This document shows, piece by piece, positions 32,824-45,917 of a DNA stretch of 64,000 nt (within the stretch, counting starts at the first letter, position 1; the number at the start of each line of letters is the position of its first letter). The DNA lies in the NCBI GenBank assembly GCA_023525975.1, contig CM042042.1, forward strand, positions 8,873,501 through 8,937,500, written 5' to 3'. The notes below the pieces were generated by a model. That model saw only the letters and a list, made by a program, of their open reading frames with translations, had not been told where the DNA came from and ran no database searches. The DNA comes from Smallanthus sonchifolius (taxonomy: Eukaryota > Streptophyta > Magnoliopsida > Asterales > Asteraceae). Position numbers and translations under genes: made by a program.

Positions 32824-35752
32824 TTACGCAGTCGATTTTCGCCTTTGAAAAACAAACACCGAGCCTCGAGACCCCTTCCCTAACCTTAACTTATCGTCGA
32901 TATATGTAATCTCGAGCTGCACCTCACTCTCACCACCAAACTGAAACTCTACTGTTCCTAGCTTAAGTTGGGGTGGCTCAAACACCACCTTAATCCATTT
33001 CTCATCTAGAACTATCAATTTTCCTACACAATAGGAAAAACAGGAAAATTAGCAGGTGAATATTGCAAATAATCTAAACATGAAACTAGAACATAAGAAA
33101 CTTAAGATATAGCGCTTAGCGGTTCAACCGGTTTTACAAAAATTCTTGGATGAACTGCTAACTACGGTTTCAAGAAAATGGTTGGGTCGGCAGGACTGCC
33201 AGACCGGCATGTATTCATTTTTTTTAAGTGATAAGGATGATTAAAAAATATACTACATACACATAACTTCATGTTCCTAAAATGAAAAGCAAATATAAAT
33301 AATAAATGGTCAGTTCCAAGTTCCAAAATGTAAACCTAATCATCAAACTGCAAATCGAATCGTATATAATTCAAACCGGCCGACTTGCTTCGGTTTGGGC
33401 GGTTCAATCGGTTTCAACTGTTTATGAACACGCCTGGCAAATAATTGCATAGTCATAGTTGACATACGCTCATGTTTCATGTTTGTGATTGTATTCCTAA
33501 GGAAATAGTTTAAACCTAGCAAACGGGTGGGTGAGGTTCGGGTTAAAAACGGGTTTTCACCAAAATGGGCTCGGGTTGAAGCGGGCCTTTTTAGAAAGAA
33601 AAAAAGTATCAAAATGGATTCACCTGTTACATTTGTTTTTATGGTGCCTAGTGGCAATGGCAGCAAAGGTGGTGACATTGGCGGTGTGGTGCTGACCCAT
33701 TTGGACCCGTAAGTTAGTTAATTTCATAGGAGTGACCCATTTTGACCCGTTGAAAAACCCATTATAACCCAAACTAACCCAATTGGCTATGATAATTGCC
33801 CATAGTAACCTAAAATGGGGTGTTTGGATAGTTTTGCCAGGTGTAAAACAGTTTTGTGATAGTTTTTTATTTAAAAGATGGATACATACCCTTCAAGGAG
33901 ACTTCTCCATCAATGAAACCAAGAGCAGAGAAAGATACTTTGTTCCTCACAATATCAGGAGCTTCAACAACCTGAATCATTTCATTTGTTTTAAAAATAA
34001 GGCGTCCGAATCCACTCCTGAAACCGCCTCCGGGTGATGTAGGATTTGAACAATACACCACATCCCATTCTGTATACAAATTAATATATTATTAAAGATT
34101 TCGGAAGAATAAATAAACCACCAAGAACAAAAGCCGTTGTCACAACATGGTTGTAAAAATCGCTAGGCACTGATCAGGGGGTGGGTTAACGACTAGTGAT
34201 TAATCGGGATTAACAGGGATTAATCATTTATTAATCGGATTGGAATTTTTATATGTAATTTTCAGTTTTATATACATACATATATATATATATAGGGAAG
34301 GGTTCAAATGCTAACCAACTTTTTATGTGATAACCGTGCTAACCACTATAAAACAATCACGTAATTTATAAATTATTTTTTCTTTTAATTGTTAAAATAG
34401 TATTTAAGTATCTTGAATAAATATTTTGAACGTAAATACGGAAATTATGAGTCTTACGTATACGTACCAAATAATATTACATATACGTGACACATAGTGT
34501 TTACAAATATGTAACATTAACATAATGATAATTGATACATATACGTAACACTCTGTTTGAGAGTGGTTATCATGGTTATCACATAAATATTGGTTAACAT
34601 TTGAACCTCACCCTATATATATATATAAACATTTTTTTAATTTTCAAAATTATATATATACACCTATTTATATGTAATTTTCAAAATTATATATATATAT
34701 AGACACACATTTTTATAAATTGCCGGAATTTTCAAGAATCTGGCCGGAATCGCTGGCTGCCACCGATTTTTGGCCGATTTGGACCGCCTAGGAGCGCCTT
34801 TGACTGATTTCCGATTAAAGGAAAATTCCAAGGATGGCTCCGATTAGCGATTAATCACAATTTTTGCAACCATGTGTCACAAACTCACAATAATAACTGT
34901 ATTCTTCTTGGTAGTTGATTGCTTGATTAAACAAAAAATTAAAAACAGACACCACAATAACAGTGTACCTCCAAAAATCAGAGGGCAAGTTACAGGTGAA
35001 TCTATACAATATTTACTCAATTCGCCTGTTAATTCAGCTACTTGCAGGTGTTGTTCCTTTGTCAGAGTAACTCCACGATCTGTTTGCAGGACCTAATTTA
35101 GATATACATACAACTAAGTTCATCATGTCATAACATAAGAAAATAAACCACATCAATAATCTAGGGTTCCAAAGGCTCATCTGTTTGTAATAGAAAACAT
35201 TTTGGAACTCGAATCATTGCAGAAATGTGAATGTAAGCATCTAAAATCTGTTGATCCTAGTAGATTGTTTACTCTATTCAGATTCGTGGACTTGTAATCT
35301 GACTCGTGGCAACTAGAACTCCGATCAAGTTAAGTTTTGAGCAAATTGGACAAATTCATCGAGTTTTATCACAAGTTTCGGATTCAATTCAGCTCGGAAA
35401 TCGGAACAAACTAAGCACAAAAACCTAAAAGCATGTGCGATAAGTGTTGAAAAGCTAAGATATGACTGAATTAACGAAGAAAATGAGATAAAACCTTCGA
35501 GAAAATGGAAGCCGCAAGTTCATCTGGCCGGCGCTGCGACGGTGACGGTGACGACGACGACACCTCCTGGGCCGGAAATGACACCGAAGCACTAATAACA
35601 TTTCTACTGGCTCTGCAATTGCGACCTCGAAGATCACAAATACCACGAAACTGCCGTCTAGGGTTTAGTGATACCAAACTTAGTCGAGTAACGGATAGTT
35701 CAGTGTGAACAGGTGAAAAGGAAACCACCGAGAAAGCAGGAGAAGAAGCCAT
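32824..35752 (-). CDS. PAP8: Plastid-lipid-associated protein / fibrillin (PAP8, FBN6 type)
   Basis: Four exons, minus strand: 35752-35495, 35092-34969, 34069-33890, 33023-32824; 762 nt, 253 aa, all GT-AG and in frame. The first 65 or so residues are Ser/Arg-rich and nearly free of acids (MASSPAFSVVSFSP ...), a likely chloroplast transit peptide. The fibrillin domain has VVYCSNPTSPGGGFRSGFG, APDIVRNKVSFSALGFIDG, KWIKVVFEPP and the end LRLGKGSRGSVFVFQRRK. Fibrillins are lipid-binding, lipocalin-like proteins of plastoglobules and thylakoids. The assignment to PAP8/FBN6 among the fibrillins rests on remembered similarity. Introns 2 and 3 contain small transposable elements. Confidence 0.9.
33109..33440. 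repeat. ACCGG-rich interspersed repeat in fibrillin intron 3
   Basis: Shares AACTACGGTTTC, GTTCCAAGTTCCAAA, ACCGGCCGACTTGCTT and GGTTTGGGCGGTT with a second copy in a KAKU4 intron (38704-39095). Both run toward GTTTATGAACACxCC at their right. Weak inverted ends. Confidence 0.5.
33515..33790. repeat. GGGTCAA-family repeat in fibrillin intron 3
   Basis: Holds AAACGGGTGGGTGAGG, GACCCATTTGGACCCG and GACCCATTTTGACCCG, motifs of the intron repeat family seen in the other genes. Confidence 0.4.
34295..34613. mobile_element. MITE with long terminal inverted repeats in fibrillin intron 2
   Basis: The left end GGGAAGGGTTCAAATGCT and the inverted right end GGGTGAGGTTCAAATGTT match in most of the first 24 bases, and the match goes on (TTATGTGATAACC) to about 48 bp. 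Both flanks are (TA)n, so a TA-type target duplication is possible but cannot be proved. Confidence 0.75.
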
Positions 35753-36991
35753 TGACGATTCAGGAGACTAAGGAGAAGTGGAACAATGGCGATCTGTCTA
35801 GGGTTTGTGAAGATGTGGTGGACGACTGGTGGTGGTGGTGGAGCCATGGCGATCGGTGCTTATCAAGATATCAGATATGCGCCAATTAGAGGCTACAATG
35901 CTGCCATGTCATAGCTTGATGAAAAACTTTCATTTAGACCCCCAAATGTTACAGAAAGGTAAAGAAATGGCTACAAATATTGTTTTTGTTTTCAAATCAA
36001 ATCAAATCAAATCCTAAACGAATCATTTATATTGAAAGGTCTAAATTGTGTCTAAGTTTGACTCATTTAACCGTAAATGTTCACATTATATAATCCCATG
36101 TATCACATTTGTTTAAATTATTAGTGATAGAAAAAAGTCTTATACGCGAATAAAAGTAGATACATGACTCTTTTTTTATTACTGAATAAGTGATTTGTTT
36201 CTAAATTAAGTATATATAGTAACTACTTTTCTGATCATCTCTTTGTTATGAGGATAACATGACAATGTTTTGTCTGAAACACCTCTAACCTATGTGATCT
36301 CATTGACAAACACATACTACAAAAAAAGGGAAAAAACGTAAATATGATGTGACTCGGGTAATACACACACCCTATGTCAAAATTCATGAAGGGTGTGCGT
36401 TACTGTCTTTATTGGTGTGACTATATGTAAACTCGCAAGCTTATTTGAGTTGGATTCATTTTGAAATATAACTTGAAGAATGTAAAGTTTGAATTGATTT
36501 ACTGTGTAACAAGAAACTATTTATAACAATCTAGTCTTATTACAAATACATATGATCCAATTGGACCAAAGTAACTTCATTTGGTATATTATGTATAAAA
36601 CATATACAATCTTATATGGAAATAGATTAAAAGTAGGCTTATTATTTATGATGTGTGCATTTGAATAAATCATGTATTTAAAACTAATTATGAAGATGGA
36701 TATAAGATAAAGTAGTTAATAATAAAACAAATAGAATGAGTTTACATCTACACCATTTATTCCCAATTCAAATTCATTAAAGATCAAAGAAACTACAACA
36801 TTTAAGTTACATAATCTTACAAATTACAACTCCTCTTGACAATAATTTACTAGCCTACACATAATCAGATGGATTAGTTCAAATACAAACACATAAACCC
36901 TAGCCTAAAACCAGCAACTAAACTAAAAACAACAACAATGTAAACCCTAGAGTTTACGGTCTAACTGATTCTCGGTAAACCCTATAAGTCA
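35753..36991. other. Intergenic region between fibrillin and KAKU4 genes
   Basis: Contains the fibrillin promoter and the KAKU4 3' UTR. CATACTACAAAAAAAGGG near 36313 faintly resembles a CACTA terminus. No gene is seen. Confidence 0.5.
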
Positions 36992-39900
36992 TCATTTGCC
37001 CCGGCCCCTACCTCTTCTAGTGTTGTACTTTCTGGTTCTTGTCACTGGTCGTCTTGCAGATGGGCTATTGGCCGCTTTAGTAGAAGTCGGGTCACTGGTG
37101 TTGGAGCTACCCTGAGAAACATTAATGACATCAGCAACTTCTGCATGTTCAGTAATTAGATCGCGATTCCCTTCAACGAGATTGACATCATCATCCGTTT
37201 TATCATCTTTTTCCTCTGCAATCTGAAGAAAGATGTAGAAGAAAGGTATTTGGTGATCAATAAATCATCCTTTTAATTAATACAATACTGGTTTTCAGAA
37301 TCATATCAGATAAGTTGGAAAGAGTGTGATTATAATGGTGGAAAATGAGCCAGTTGGGTAACGGGTCACAAGTCACAACTGATAATTTTGAATACCGGTC
37401 ACAATGAGTCGGGTCGGGTCCACATGCCAACATTTTCTATCCGGTTTTTTTTTATTTTATACATAATTAACGCATTAAATATGATTACAAAACTAATAGC
37501 TAAAGCATATATAATTTGTTTTTGAATGAGTCGATTTGAGGGGTTGAAAACACTTTGGTTGATTTTCATCCTATTCAATCTATGTATAGATTTCCAACAA
37601 TCGTTTTTCACATTAAATAATTAGAAACTTTTTGTGGCCACTGGTTACCAGATTTTGCTCCTCGGTTGTTGGAAGAGATGACAAGGCTTTGGTTGGTACA
37701 TCATCTTGAGTGTTCTTCATATCTGAAGACAAAAAGAAAAACAGAAGGCAGAAAAATAAGAATACAAAAGGCATGTATGTGAGCTTAAGACAACCAATTT
37801 TAAGTAGAAGACCGCGAGATATGCACAAGCACTTGTACATAGTGCACACCAAATACAGTAGGAGAGAGAAAGATGGGTAGTTATGTGGCTACTTAACCGA
37901 CTTGTGTATCACAGTTAAAGCAATAGATATAAGTGTTGAACGGTCATCTATACATGTATACCCTTCATCCCAAAACAACTTCAACTTTTCTTTTGTTGAC
38001 AAAGTTTTCATTAAAAGTTACATCTCCATATATAAGTTATAAATTACAAAATATTGATAAAACTGATATATACCCCACAAGATTCCTTTACCAACTTTTT
38101 TTATACTTGACTAACAATCAAAAACTCAATAAACAATGTGTGATGTCAAAGATTGTCTTTATTTTAAGACAGAAGGGTTAGAGAAAATAGAATCATCTAG
38201 AAACACGAGGCAAAAAACCAACCATTTGGAGTCAAGTTCACAGTTTCATTCCCGGATTTTGGTGCTGCTAAAGAGATTGGCTCGTTTGGTTTCATAAGCT
38301 TTACGGCCTTGGAATGCAACCGTTGCATTTCATTCTGAATCTTCCATGATCCACCAGAAAGATGATCCCTCTGTGACATCAAAGTGTACCCAAAAGAAGG
38401 ATAAGAAATTCAGTGCAAATTACAAAAATATACAAACAAGAATCTAAATGTATGGTAATTAAATTAGCATTATCTCAAATCAGATAAAGAGAAGCTGTAA
38501 AGTAATACTAACATTTGGAGTCATAAGAGATTTGGAACCAAGAATGCTATTGTCCAAGCCCGACTTTGAACTTGTACCAGCCATGTTTTCTGAAATTATT
38601 TTTCTTGCTTCCATGATGGCTTTGTTGCTAATATCTGGATCGTCTGAGTGTAATTAACAAAATACAACATCATTTTACATATTGAGAAAGAAAGCAACTA
38701 GGAGTATTCACGATACAGTTCGGACGGTTTTGACAAAAATTCTGGGCCGAACAGCTAACTACGGTTTCGGGAAATGACAAATCCAACTGGTTGGGTAGGC
38801 CGGTTTTAGCGGTATGGAAGTTCAGTTTTTATAGTTTGAAGCGATGATGTTTTTACAAAACTGTTGCTTATTATATTAATTTCTTTAAAATGATAACGAG
38901 TCATTAATATAATAAATACTCATACTGCATACTCCAAAAATAGAAAAAAGAATAAAAGAAAAAAGATTAAACGACCGGTTCCAAGTTCCAAACCGCCGGC
39001 CAGACCGTTATACTGCCAAAACTGAACCGTATAAATCTCAAACCGGACAAACCGGCCGACTTGCTTAGGTTTGGGCGGTTTATGAACACCCCTAAAAACA
39101 GCAGTCAAATTAGAGATATGCCTGCTAAGAATCTTACTTGGAGCATCATCCATTCCCTCTCTCATGGTATAATCTACAACCCGTGAATCGATAATCTCTA
39201 TTAGTCTATCACGCTCTTCCCTGTTAAAATTGAAAATATATCGATAAGTAACCGAAAATGTGTGTGTGTGTGTGTTAGATTGCAGAAATGCCAAAAATCA
39301 AGGACGCATGTCATGGTGCATATAGTTCCAATAATATGGGATATCAAGAAAGAATGAAAGATGACCATAAAGAATTAAATTTAGCCAAAATAAACGACAA
39401 AACTGAAACTAAATTTAGTATGAACCACAAAATGTTAATAGAAAAGGATTGTTACCTTGAAAAGTGTTCCAGCATAATTAGTTGTTCGATTAGATATAAA
39501 ATCTCACTCTTCCCTGACAAACTGCCTTTATTCTGGTAAATAAAATACATATTACTTGAGATGATCCATTCAAAGATCCAGATCTAGAACAAAGAACTAG
39601 TGCATTAAATAGCATCATGATTTCACGTTGCCTTGAAACAGTGTGTGAATGTGCAAGTAATGATCATAAAGCTATAATTATGTTGCATACACAGTAAGGG
39701 TATTAAGCGCGGTTATAAAGCTATCATTCCATGCTTTCTACTGGGTTCAATTAACTATTAGAAAAAGAAACTAGGATAATGTATATCGACGCCACACAAG
39801 TAATCAAGTTTTTTTATTAAGGAAGCTGTATATTGAGACTACTTTATACACCGCCCAAGGTCCAAGTATGTATCTTGTTTCATTTATACCAATTTTAGCC

Positions 39901-41130
39901 AAAAACATGTCGGATGATGAAAATAGTAAAATACCCTTAAAAATCTTGAGAAGACCAAATATCTTTGATGAGGTGTCCACATGTTACATGTTAAAATTGT
40001 CGTTTTTTTTTAATTTAAGAGCATATTCGTCATTCAACCTGTTTTTGCACAAAATTTGCATAGATGAAACAAGATACATACTTGGGTGGCCTTTGAAATT
40101 TTTTAATACATGAATGACTTTATGAAAAACGGTTTAATACTTGGGTGACCTCCACATAAAATATCCCAAAAATATATAAAATAATAAAGTTAGCCAATAA
40201 TCATAAGTCATAACAATACATTTACTGAGCTATAGAAGAAAAGAAACTACGAAATTACCTGATTCAGCTCAGCATCACCATCAGGAAGGTTTTCGCCACG
40301 TACATAATCGTCTTCTATACCAACTTCTGTGAAACCGAATAAACAAAATCAATCTTTTAATAACCAACTCAACAAAAAAATAAACAAGAAAAAAGGAACC
40401 ACCACCAGCCAACCAACAACCCACACTGAAGTTTTTATTATTACAAACAACAATCTAAACATTTGTCTTTTAGTATGTACAGTATTGGATCAAATGATTT
40501 CTTTGACAAATAGTCAAACATTTGACTTATGTATACAAAGTCAACCCATCAATTTTAAATCATTTTCCAGTTTCAACAGTAATTCAACACCAACAATGCA
40601 TACCAGTATACCACACTTAAAATTTCAAAACATAATCAAATAAATCTACATGAATTATCTTTCCTCTTCTTTTCCACAACTCAATTTCTCGTATTTTTAA
40701 ATTTCTGTAATAAACCCTAATCCCTAATTCTCTCTTTCAACACAACTGAAATCGAAAAAACACAAAAATTAAACATCCAAACAACATGTTATTGGCGATA
40801 TCCAATCACAATTAACACGTCAACTTTTACATCAAATAAGCCCTAATTTAAACCAAGTATAAAACCTGAATCAGATTCGCTTTCCGAAGAAGACGAATGC
40901 GCGCCCCAACTTTTAGGTTTCCAAATTGACGACAGAAGTTTACTAGCACCACCGGCAACAAATTTAGCCGGAAAAAGAAGTCCATTACGCCAATTAGGGT
41001 TTTCAGGTTGCACAGGCGGAGCCGGTCGGTCGTAAGGAGTGTTTCTGGCAGCAATTGTTCTCCGTTTCAGGATTTTTCCGCCGGATCTGCCGCCACCGCC
41101 GTCTACGGCGGCCTGAGGGTTGGAATCCAT
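36992..41130 (-). CDS. KAKU4: KAKU4-like nuclear envelope protein
   Basis: Eight exons, minus strand: 41130-40866, 40326-40259, 39532-39456, 39220-39138, 38643-38513, 38370-38223, 37722-37649, 37222-36992; 1077 nt, 358 aa, all GT-AG and in frame. The N-terminus has a Gly stretch, KILKRRTIAARNTPYDRPAP, a NWRNGLLFPAKFVAGGASKL block and an acidic Ser run. The middle has LIEQLIMLEHFSREERDRL and a GGSWKIQNEMQRLHSKAV block. The C-terminus is basic and Gly/Arg-rich (TRKYNTRRGRGRGK). KAKU4 is a plant-specific inner nuclear envelope component that binds CRWN proteins and shapes the nucleus. Recognition rests on the N-terminal, central and RG-rich C-terminal blocks; no standard domain applies. Confidence 0.85.
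37330..37450. repeat. Short GGGTCA-type repeat in the last KAKU4 intron
   Basis: GTAACGGGTCACAAGTCACA and GAGTCGGGTCGGGTCCACAT resemble the intron repeat family; only a small piece. Confidence 0.3.
38704..39095. repeat. ACCGG-rich interspersed repeat in KAKU4 intron 4
   Basis: Second copy of the family at 33109-33440. The left GGAGTATTCACGATAC and the inverted right end GGGGTGTTCATAAACC are similar, suggesting a decayed inverted-repeat element. Confidence 0.5.
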
Positions 41131-43532
41131 GGTGGTGAATGGGTTCGTCGGAGGAGAAGGGTGAATATGGGGCTTGAAGTTATGTGGAAATTGAAAGAGA
41201 TGAGAGATCGGGAGGAATCGGCGTTGGAAGTTATCGGGGAGTTGATAAAATGGTTTATTTCTTTAAATAGTCCCGGAACACATGACATGGCTTGTGATAT
41301 CCAATATCTATCAAGTTTTATATATTTATTGTTTTGATTTTAAATAATCATTTTTATTAATATAAAATCTAAACAAACATATAAGTTAGATGCAAGTTAT
41401 ATTGTTCCCATAAATGATAGATTTACTACACTATAGAGCATGTAATTGGTGTATTTTTAAAGATGTATAGATTATATTCGCAGACGTATGTTATGACTTA
41501 GGGGTCAAGTGACTTCATAGTTTTTTAAGATTTATATGTAACATATGGTATCACAATGTTTTAAGGTTTATATGTAACATATGATATCAAAAGACGGTTG
41601 ACTTCATAGATTTTTTAACAATGATTTCAATAAATAATTTACATAAAATAAATGGTTTAGTTGTAAGTTTGTGTACTTGGTGAAACGATTGACCGTGGTT
41701 TGAAATTTACACCAAACATTTTTTTTGTTTTTTCTTACATGTGGCTTCTTCTTTTTTAACAAGCCTCCTAGGCCTTTTTTTCTTAGGTAAAATCCTACGT
41801 TGGGGATAAAGGAAGGGACGGCGCATGCTTGATTGATGAAGAAAAAACGATGAAAAAGAGAATTGGATGCTTACAGGGATGACACATACTTGTGAATGCT
41901 ATGAAGACAAATATAGGAATGGGATGATGTTGGCTTTAAGTTTCATCTTCGTATAAATACATTTATTCGATTTTATCTATTGCATATAGATTTTAGGTAT
42001 ATATAGGGTTATAATTTTTATCATCTATTTATGGGTTAGAGTTTTATCTACATTTTTAGGGTTTAATTTCTTCAATGAAGAATCTTGAATCATAAATGTT
42101 AAAAGAGTAGGATATTTTTGGAGTTACATGTTTTACTACATGAAGCTGAAAACCGCAAAAAGCTCTTTCAAGCATTGTTTATGTTGGTTAGTTTGATCTA
42201 ATTCCCTATAAAATTCAACCTAAAAACATCTTTTTCATATTCATGAATGTGGGTAGCTATAAATTTGATTTAAACTTAAGAAAATAATCAATCTTTCATT
42301 AGTTATCTATCTTAGTAATGCTACATTTGATCCAAATTTAAACTAAAGTGATGTTTGAAAGCATGTGGAATATGTCTTTAAAGAAGTAAATTACCTATTT
42401 GAGAAATATTAAGAATGTTGAAGCGAAATTATTTTTTTAATAAACTTTGAACTTGTATTCTGACAATGTTGAAATTTCATTGTAGTCACAGTCGATTCAT
42501 GACCAAACTACACTTCAACCATGAGCTTGGAGGAAAAATTGTTTAAGTTTGTACAACTAATACTACTGTGAATATGTAGGTGGACTGTAGATAAATCATG
42601 CATCATCTCGTTGACATTATGAGATTCATATAATTGATACAATAACGGGTTAGTCGTTGAACTAAAGGTCTAAAGTAAATTTCTAAGTGGTATAGGAGAT
42701 GACACGGCTCATGGTTGCTTCACGGTCGAAGTATAGATCAAGCATTCTCTTTGTAGACTTATCTTAAACATTTATAAATACACATTGTTATTGTTTTTTG
42801 GGATTTCAAATCTCCATGTGTTCAAATTGCTTTTTAAGCGTATGTGACATGTGGTTGCGAAAAAATTTTAATCATGTGGAAGTGGTACTTAAACCTATCA
42901 CCTAATCAAACTTTGGTATTTTAAAAGGATTTTCTTTTATCATTAGACCACCAACCCCATGTGGCTTCTAGTGGATGACCATCACAAGATATAAAGGAGA
43001 CAATATAGGAAGGCCTTTGACTAGACGATAATGGTGAAGTTTGTGGTGTGAATTAATAGATATGTGTTAACAATTAGCTTTTATATCCTACTATTGGATA
43101 ACAAGTACAATATTTTTAATGAAGTTTATAACCTTATCTTTTGTAGTTAACAGAAGTTTTGATTTCAGATTTTTAAAGAGTTCATTAATCCCACGTATTT
43201 TATGTGATTATAAGTTTTTCGCTCTTTTATTAAGTTTCCAAAACATATTGAGGGTATATTATAAAAAAAATTATCATAAAGTTAAGGGTGTTACACCATT
43301 AAAATGGTATATGTTTTTATGATAAATTAATTAGGCAACTTAGATTAAGAAAGTTATAGATAACATTAATGAGAAGTCCACCTTCATAAAATTCAAAGTT
43401 TGATTCATGTTCTTGTCTTAATGTACATAAAAACCAGTTTCTTAAACGTACTAAAAAAATTTGAACCGTAGAGATTTTATTACACAAATACATTACATAT
43501 ATGATTTTAGAAGTTGAAACTACACCAAGAAA
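41131..43532. other. Gene-free region upstream of KAKU4
   Basis: The first 150 bp should include the KAKU4 promoter. The remainder is AT-rich with no conserved frame and no element ends recognised. Confidence 0.5.
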
Positions 43533-44072
43533 TAATGTTTTCAGAACCGGACCGGACAACGAACCGGACGTCTTAGAGGTTCACTGGTCGGACCGGATTC
43601 AAGAACCGGATGACGCAATAAATAATATAAATATTCATAAAAATATATAGAAAAATATAAAAATTCCAAATACTACATATACAACCATTTAAATAATTTT
43701 GAGTCAAGGACGAGGGTTATATGTTTGTAAGAATTTTAATTCTTTTGAATCTTCAATTTTAATTTTGATTAGGGTTTTGGAGGACCTGTTACAGCGTATA
43801 AGTTAAAAGGAAAGAGCCAAATTGAGTTAAAATTGTAAATAGAAATAAGTAGGAGGACTATAGGATAAAAAAGATAAAAAAAATAGTAAAAAAAAAATTA
43901 AAAAAAATTAAACTACCCGGTTCGACCACCGGTTCGCGGTTCGCGGTTCGACCGCTGAATCGCTTGAACCGCCCGGTTCAACCAGCAAACGGTCTCAGAG
44001 CATGTAACCGGACCGGTGGAGGTCACGGTTCCCGGTCCGACCGACCGGTCCGGTCCGGTTTTAAAAACATTG
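43533..44072. mobile_element. hAT-like MITE with GGACCGG-rich ends, copy 1 (540 bp)
   Basis: The left end TAATGTTTTCAGAACCGG and the inverted right end CAATGTTTTTAAAACCGG pair well. Flanks CCAAGAAA (43525-43532) and CCAAGAAG (44073-44080) are an 8-bp target duplication with one mismatch. Subterminal ACCGGACCGG and GGTTCG motifs are dense. Confidence 0.78.
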
Positions 44073-45499
44073 CCAAGAAGCTCAATCTAAAGAAGTTTTT
44101 ACCTCCTCCAATATTTCTTCTGAGTCTAAATTGTTGTTGAATATCTTCTCGTTCCTATCTTTCCATATGCATCATATAAGTGTTACAATTATTCATGATA
44201 TAGTTTCTTTTCCCCACCCGGTAATGCTAATAAAACTTTTAAAACTAAATTAAATAAGCTAATAAAGTTAAAAAAAAATCAGAAAGAAATAAAAGAATTC
44301 TTTTGAAGTTTTTATTAGTAATTTGAGTGTATATTTTGAAAGAAAAAAAAGTTTGAAATGATTCCGATCCATCCATTGTGTTGTATGGAAAAGTGAAACA
44401 ATTAAAAGAGTGTAAATAAAATTTTAGTTTATTGTAAAACAAATAGACTAATCAACGTTAAAACTGACCATAAAATAAAAGAATAAACAAATAATAAAAA
44501 AGTTTACTGAAAATAAGAAATATTATAATAATAAAACTAATTAAATGAAATAGGGATGAAAGTGTAGACTAAAGCGGTACAGTCTCATCTCTCTTTGTCA
44601 GCCTTTTTTTTATTACTTATACTTTTTAGTTTTTCTTTATATTTAAATTATCATCTTCTTCATTACATTTCTCTATAAAAAAGTCAATTTTCATGGTAGA
44701 ACGAGATAAAAATTGTCGTTCGAAAAAAAAATCCCATTTTGCTTTGCTCACCACTAATGGTAAGGGTCTTTTAAAAGGGCCTGGTGATTAAATGTATGGG
44801 TGCCTAAATTTTTTTAGTTTCATTTATACACAAATTTACACTAACGAAGATTATTTGAGGGGTGCCTTCCCACCCTCTCACCCTCACCTAAATCCGCCCC
44901 TGTAATACAACATTTTCTGCTCGAATATTCCCATTACCAATGCTCCCTTTCTCATTGGAAGCAAAAAGTTTATCACATGCAATCCAACATTTTTGGCCTT
45001 GGAATTGTTGTCTCTCCACATAAACCGTCTTCAAGTTCCCTCCAAAATGTCTATGACCTGTAAGGGGAGGGTGTCGTCCTTAACACTCCCTAGCGTCACG
45101 TCACTTTTACATAAGTTGTGTAATTATCATATACGTTACGCAATTATTTCTTTATATAAGTTACATAGTATTGTGTGCATAATTTGTTAATATGAATATA
45201 TAACAATTAATACCGTATGTCATACGTGTCATATGCTGATGGCTTTGTATCCTTATAGAATTTTTTTTTTCTCTTTGAACAATAACCAAATATATGCTTA
45301 TGTATATAGGGACACCGTTCCTACTAACATATAAAAAAATTCTAACACTTCAAGTGTAGTTATATTAATTAGTTAGAAAAATATTACTTTTCAAAAAAAG
45401 TTCAATGAGGACTTTAACACATGACCACATTAGTGTCTAGGTTCAGTGAATCTTCCATCCATGGATGACATGCATGCACATCATACCTTATGTTAACTT
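44073..45499. other. Gene-free spacer between the two hAT-like MITEs
   Basis: AT-rich, no coding frame and no element ends recognised. Confidence 0.4.
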
Positions 45500-45909
45500 C
45501 AATGTATTCAGAACCGGACCGGACGTTGAACCGGTCTCCTTACCGGTCCACTGGTCGGACCGGTCGGACCGGTTGGACCGGATTTAAGAACCGGACGACG
45601 TCATAAATATTATAAAAATATATTAGTCTAAATAACTTTTAATCCTTTCAAAAACCACCAACAAGTCAATTCCAATAATTTTAAACTAACAATTACCTAC
45701 GAAATAAGAAGCCAAAAGACTTAAAAAAGATTTAAAAAAAATAAAAATAAAAATAGTCAAGCGGTTCAACCGGTCCGACCACCCGGTTTCCGGTCCGACC
45801 GCCGGTTCAACCGGTCCGACCACCGGTTCGCTGCAGAAACGGTTCAACACATGTAACCGGACCGGTCAGACCACCGGTTCCCGGTCCGGTTCGGGTTTCA
45901 AAACATTGG
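45500..45909. mobile_element. hAT-like MITE with GGACCGG-rich ends, copy 2 (410 bp)
   Basis: The left end CAATGTATTCAGAACCGG and right end AACATTG are inverted partners. GTTAACTT flanks both sides (45492-45499 and 45910-45917), a perfect 8-bp target duplication as made by hAT transposases. Confidence 0.83.
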
Positions 45910-45917
45910 TTAACTTC

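Noticed and set aside
41008..41337. Plus-strand frame overlapping KAKU4 exon 1
   Set aside because: Antisense shadow of the GC-rich first exon.
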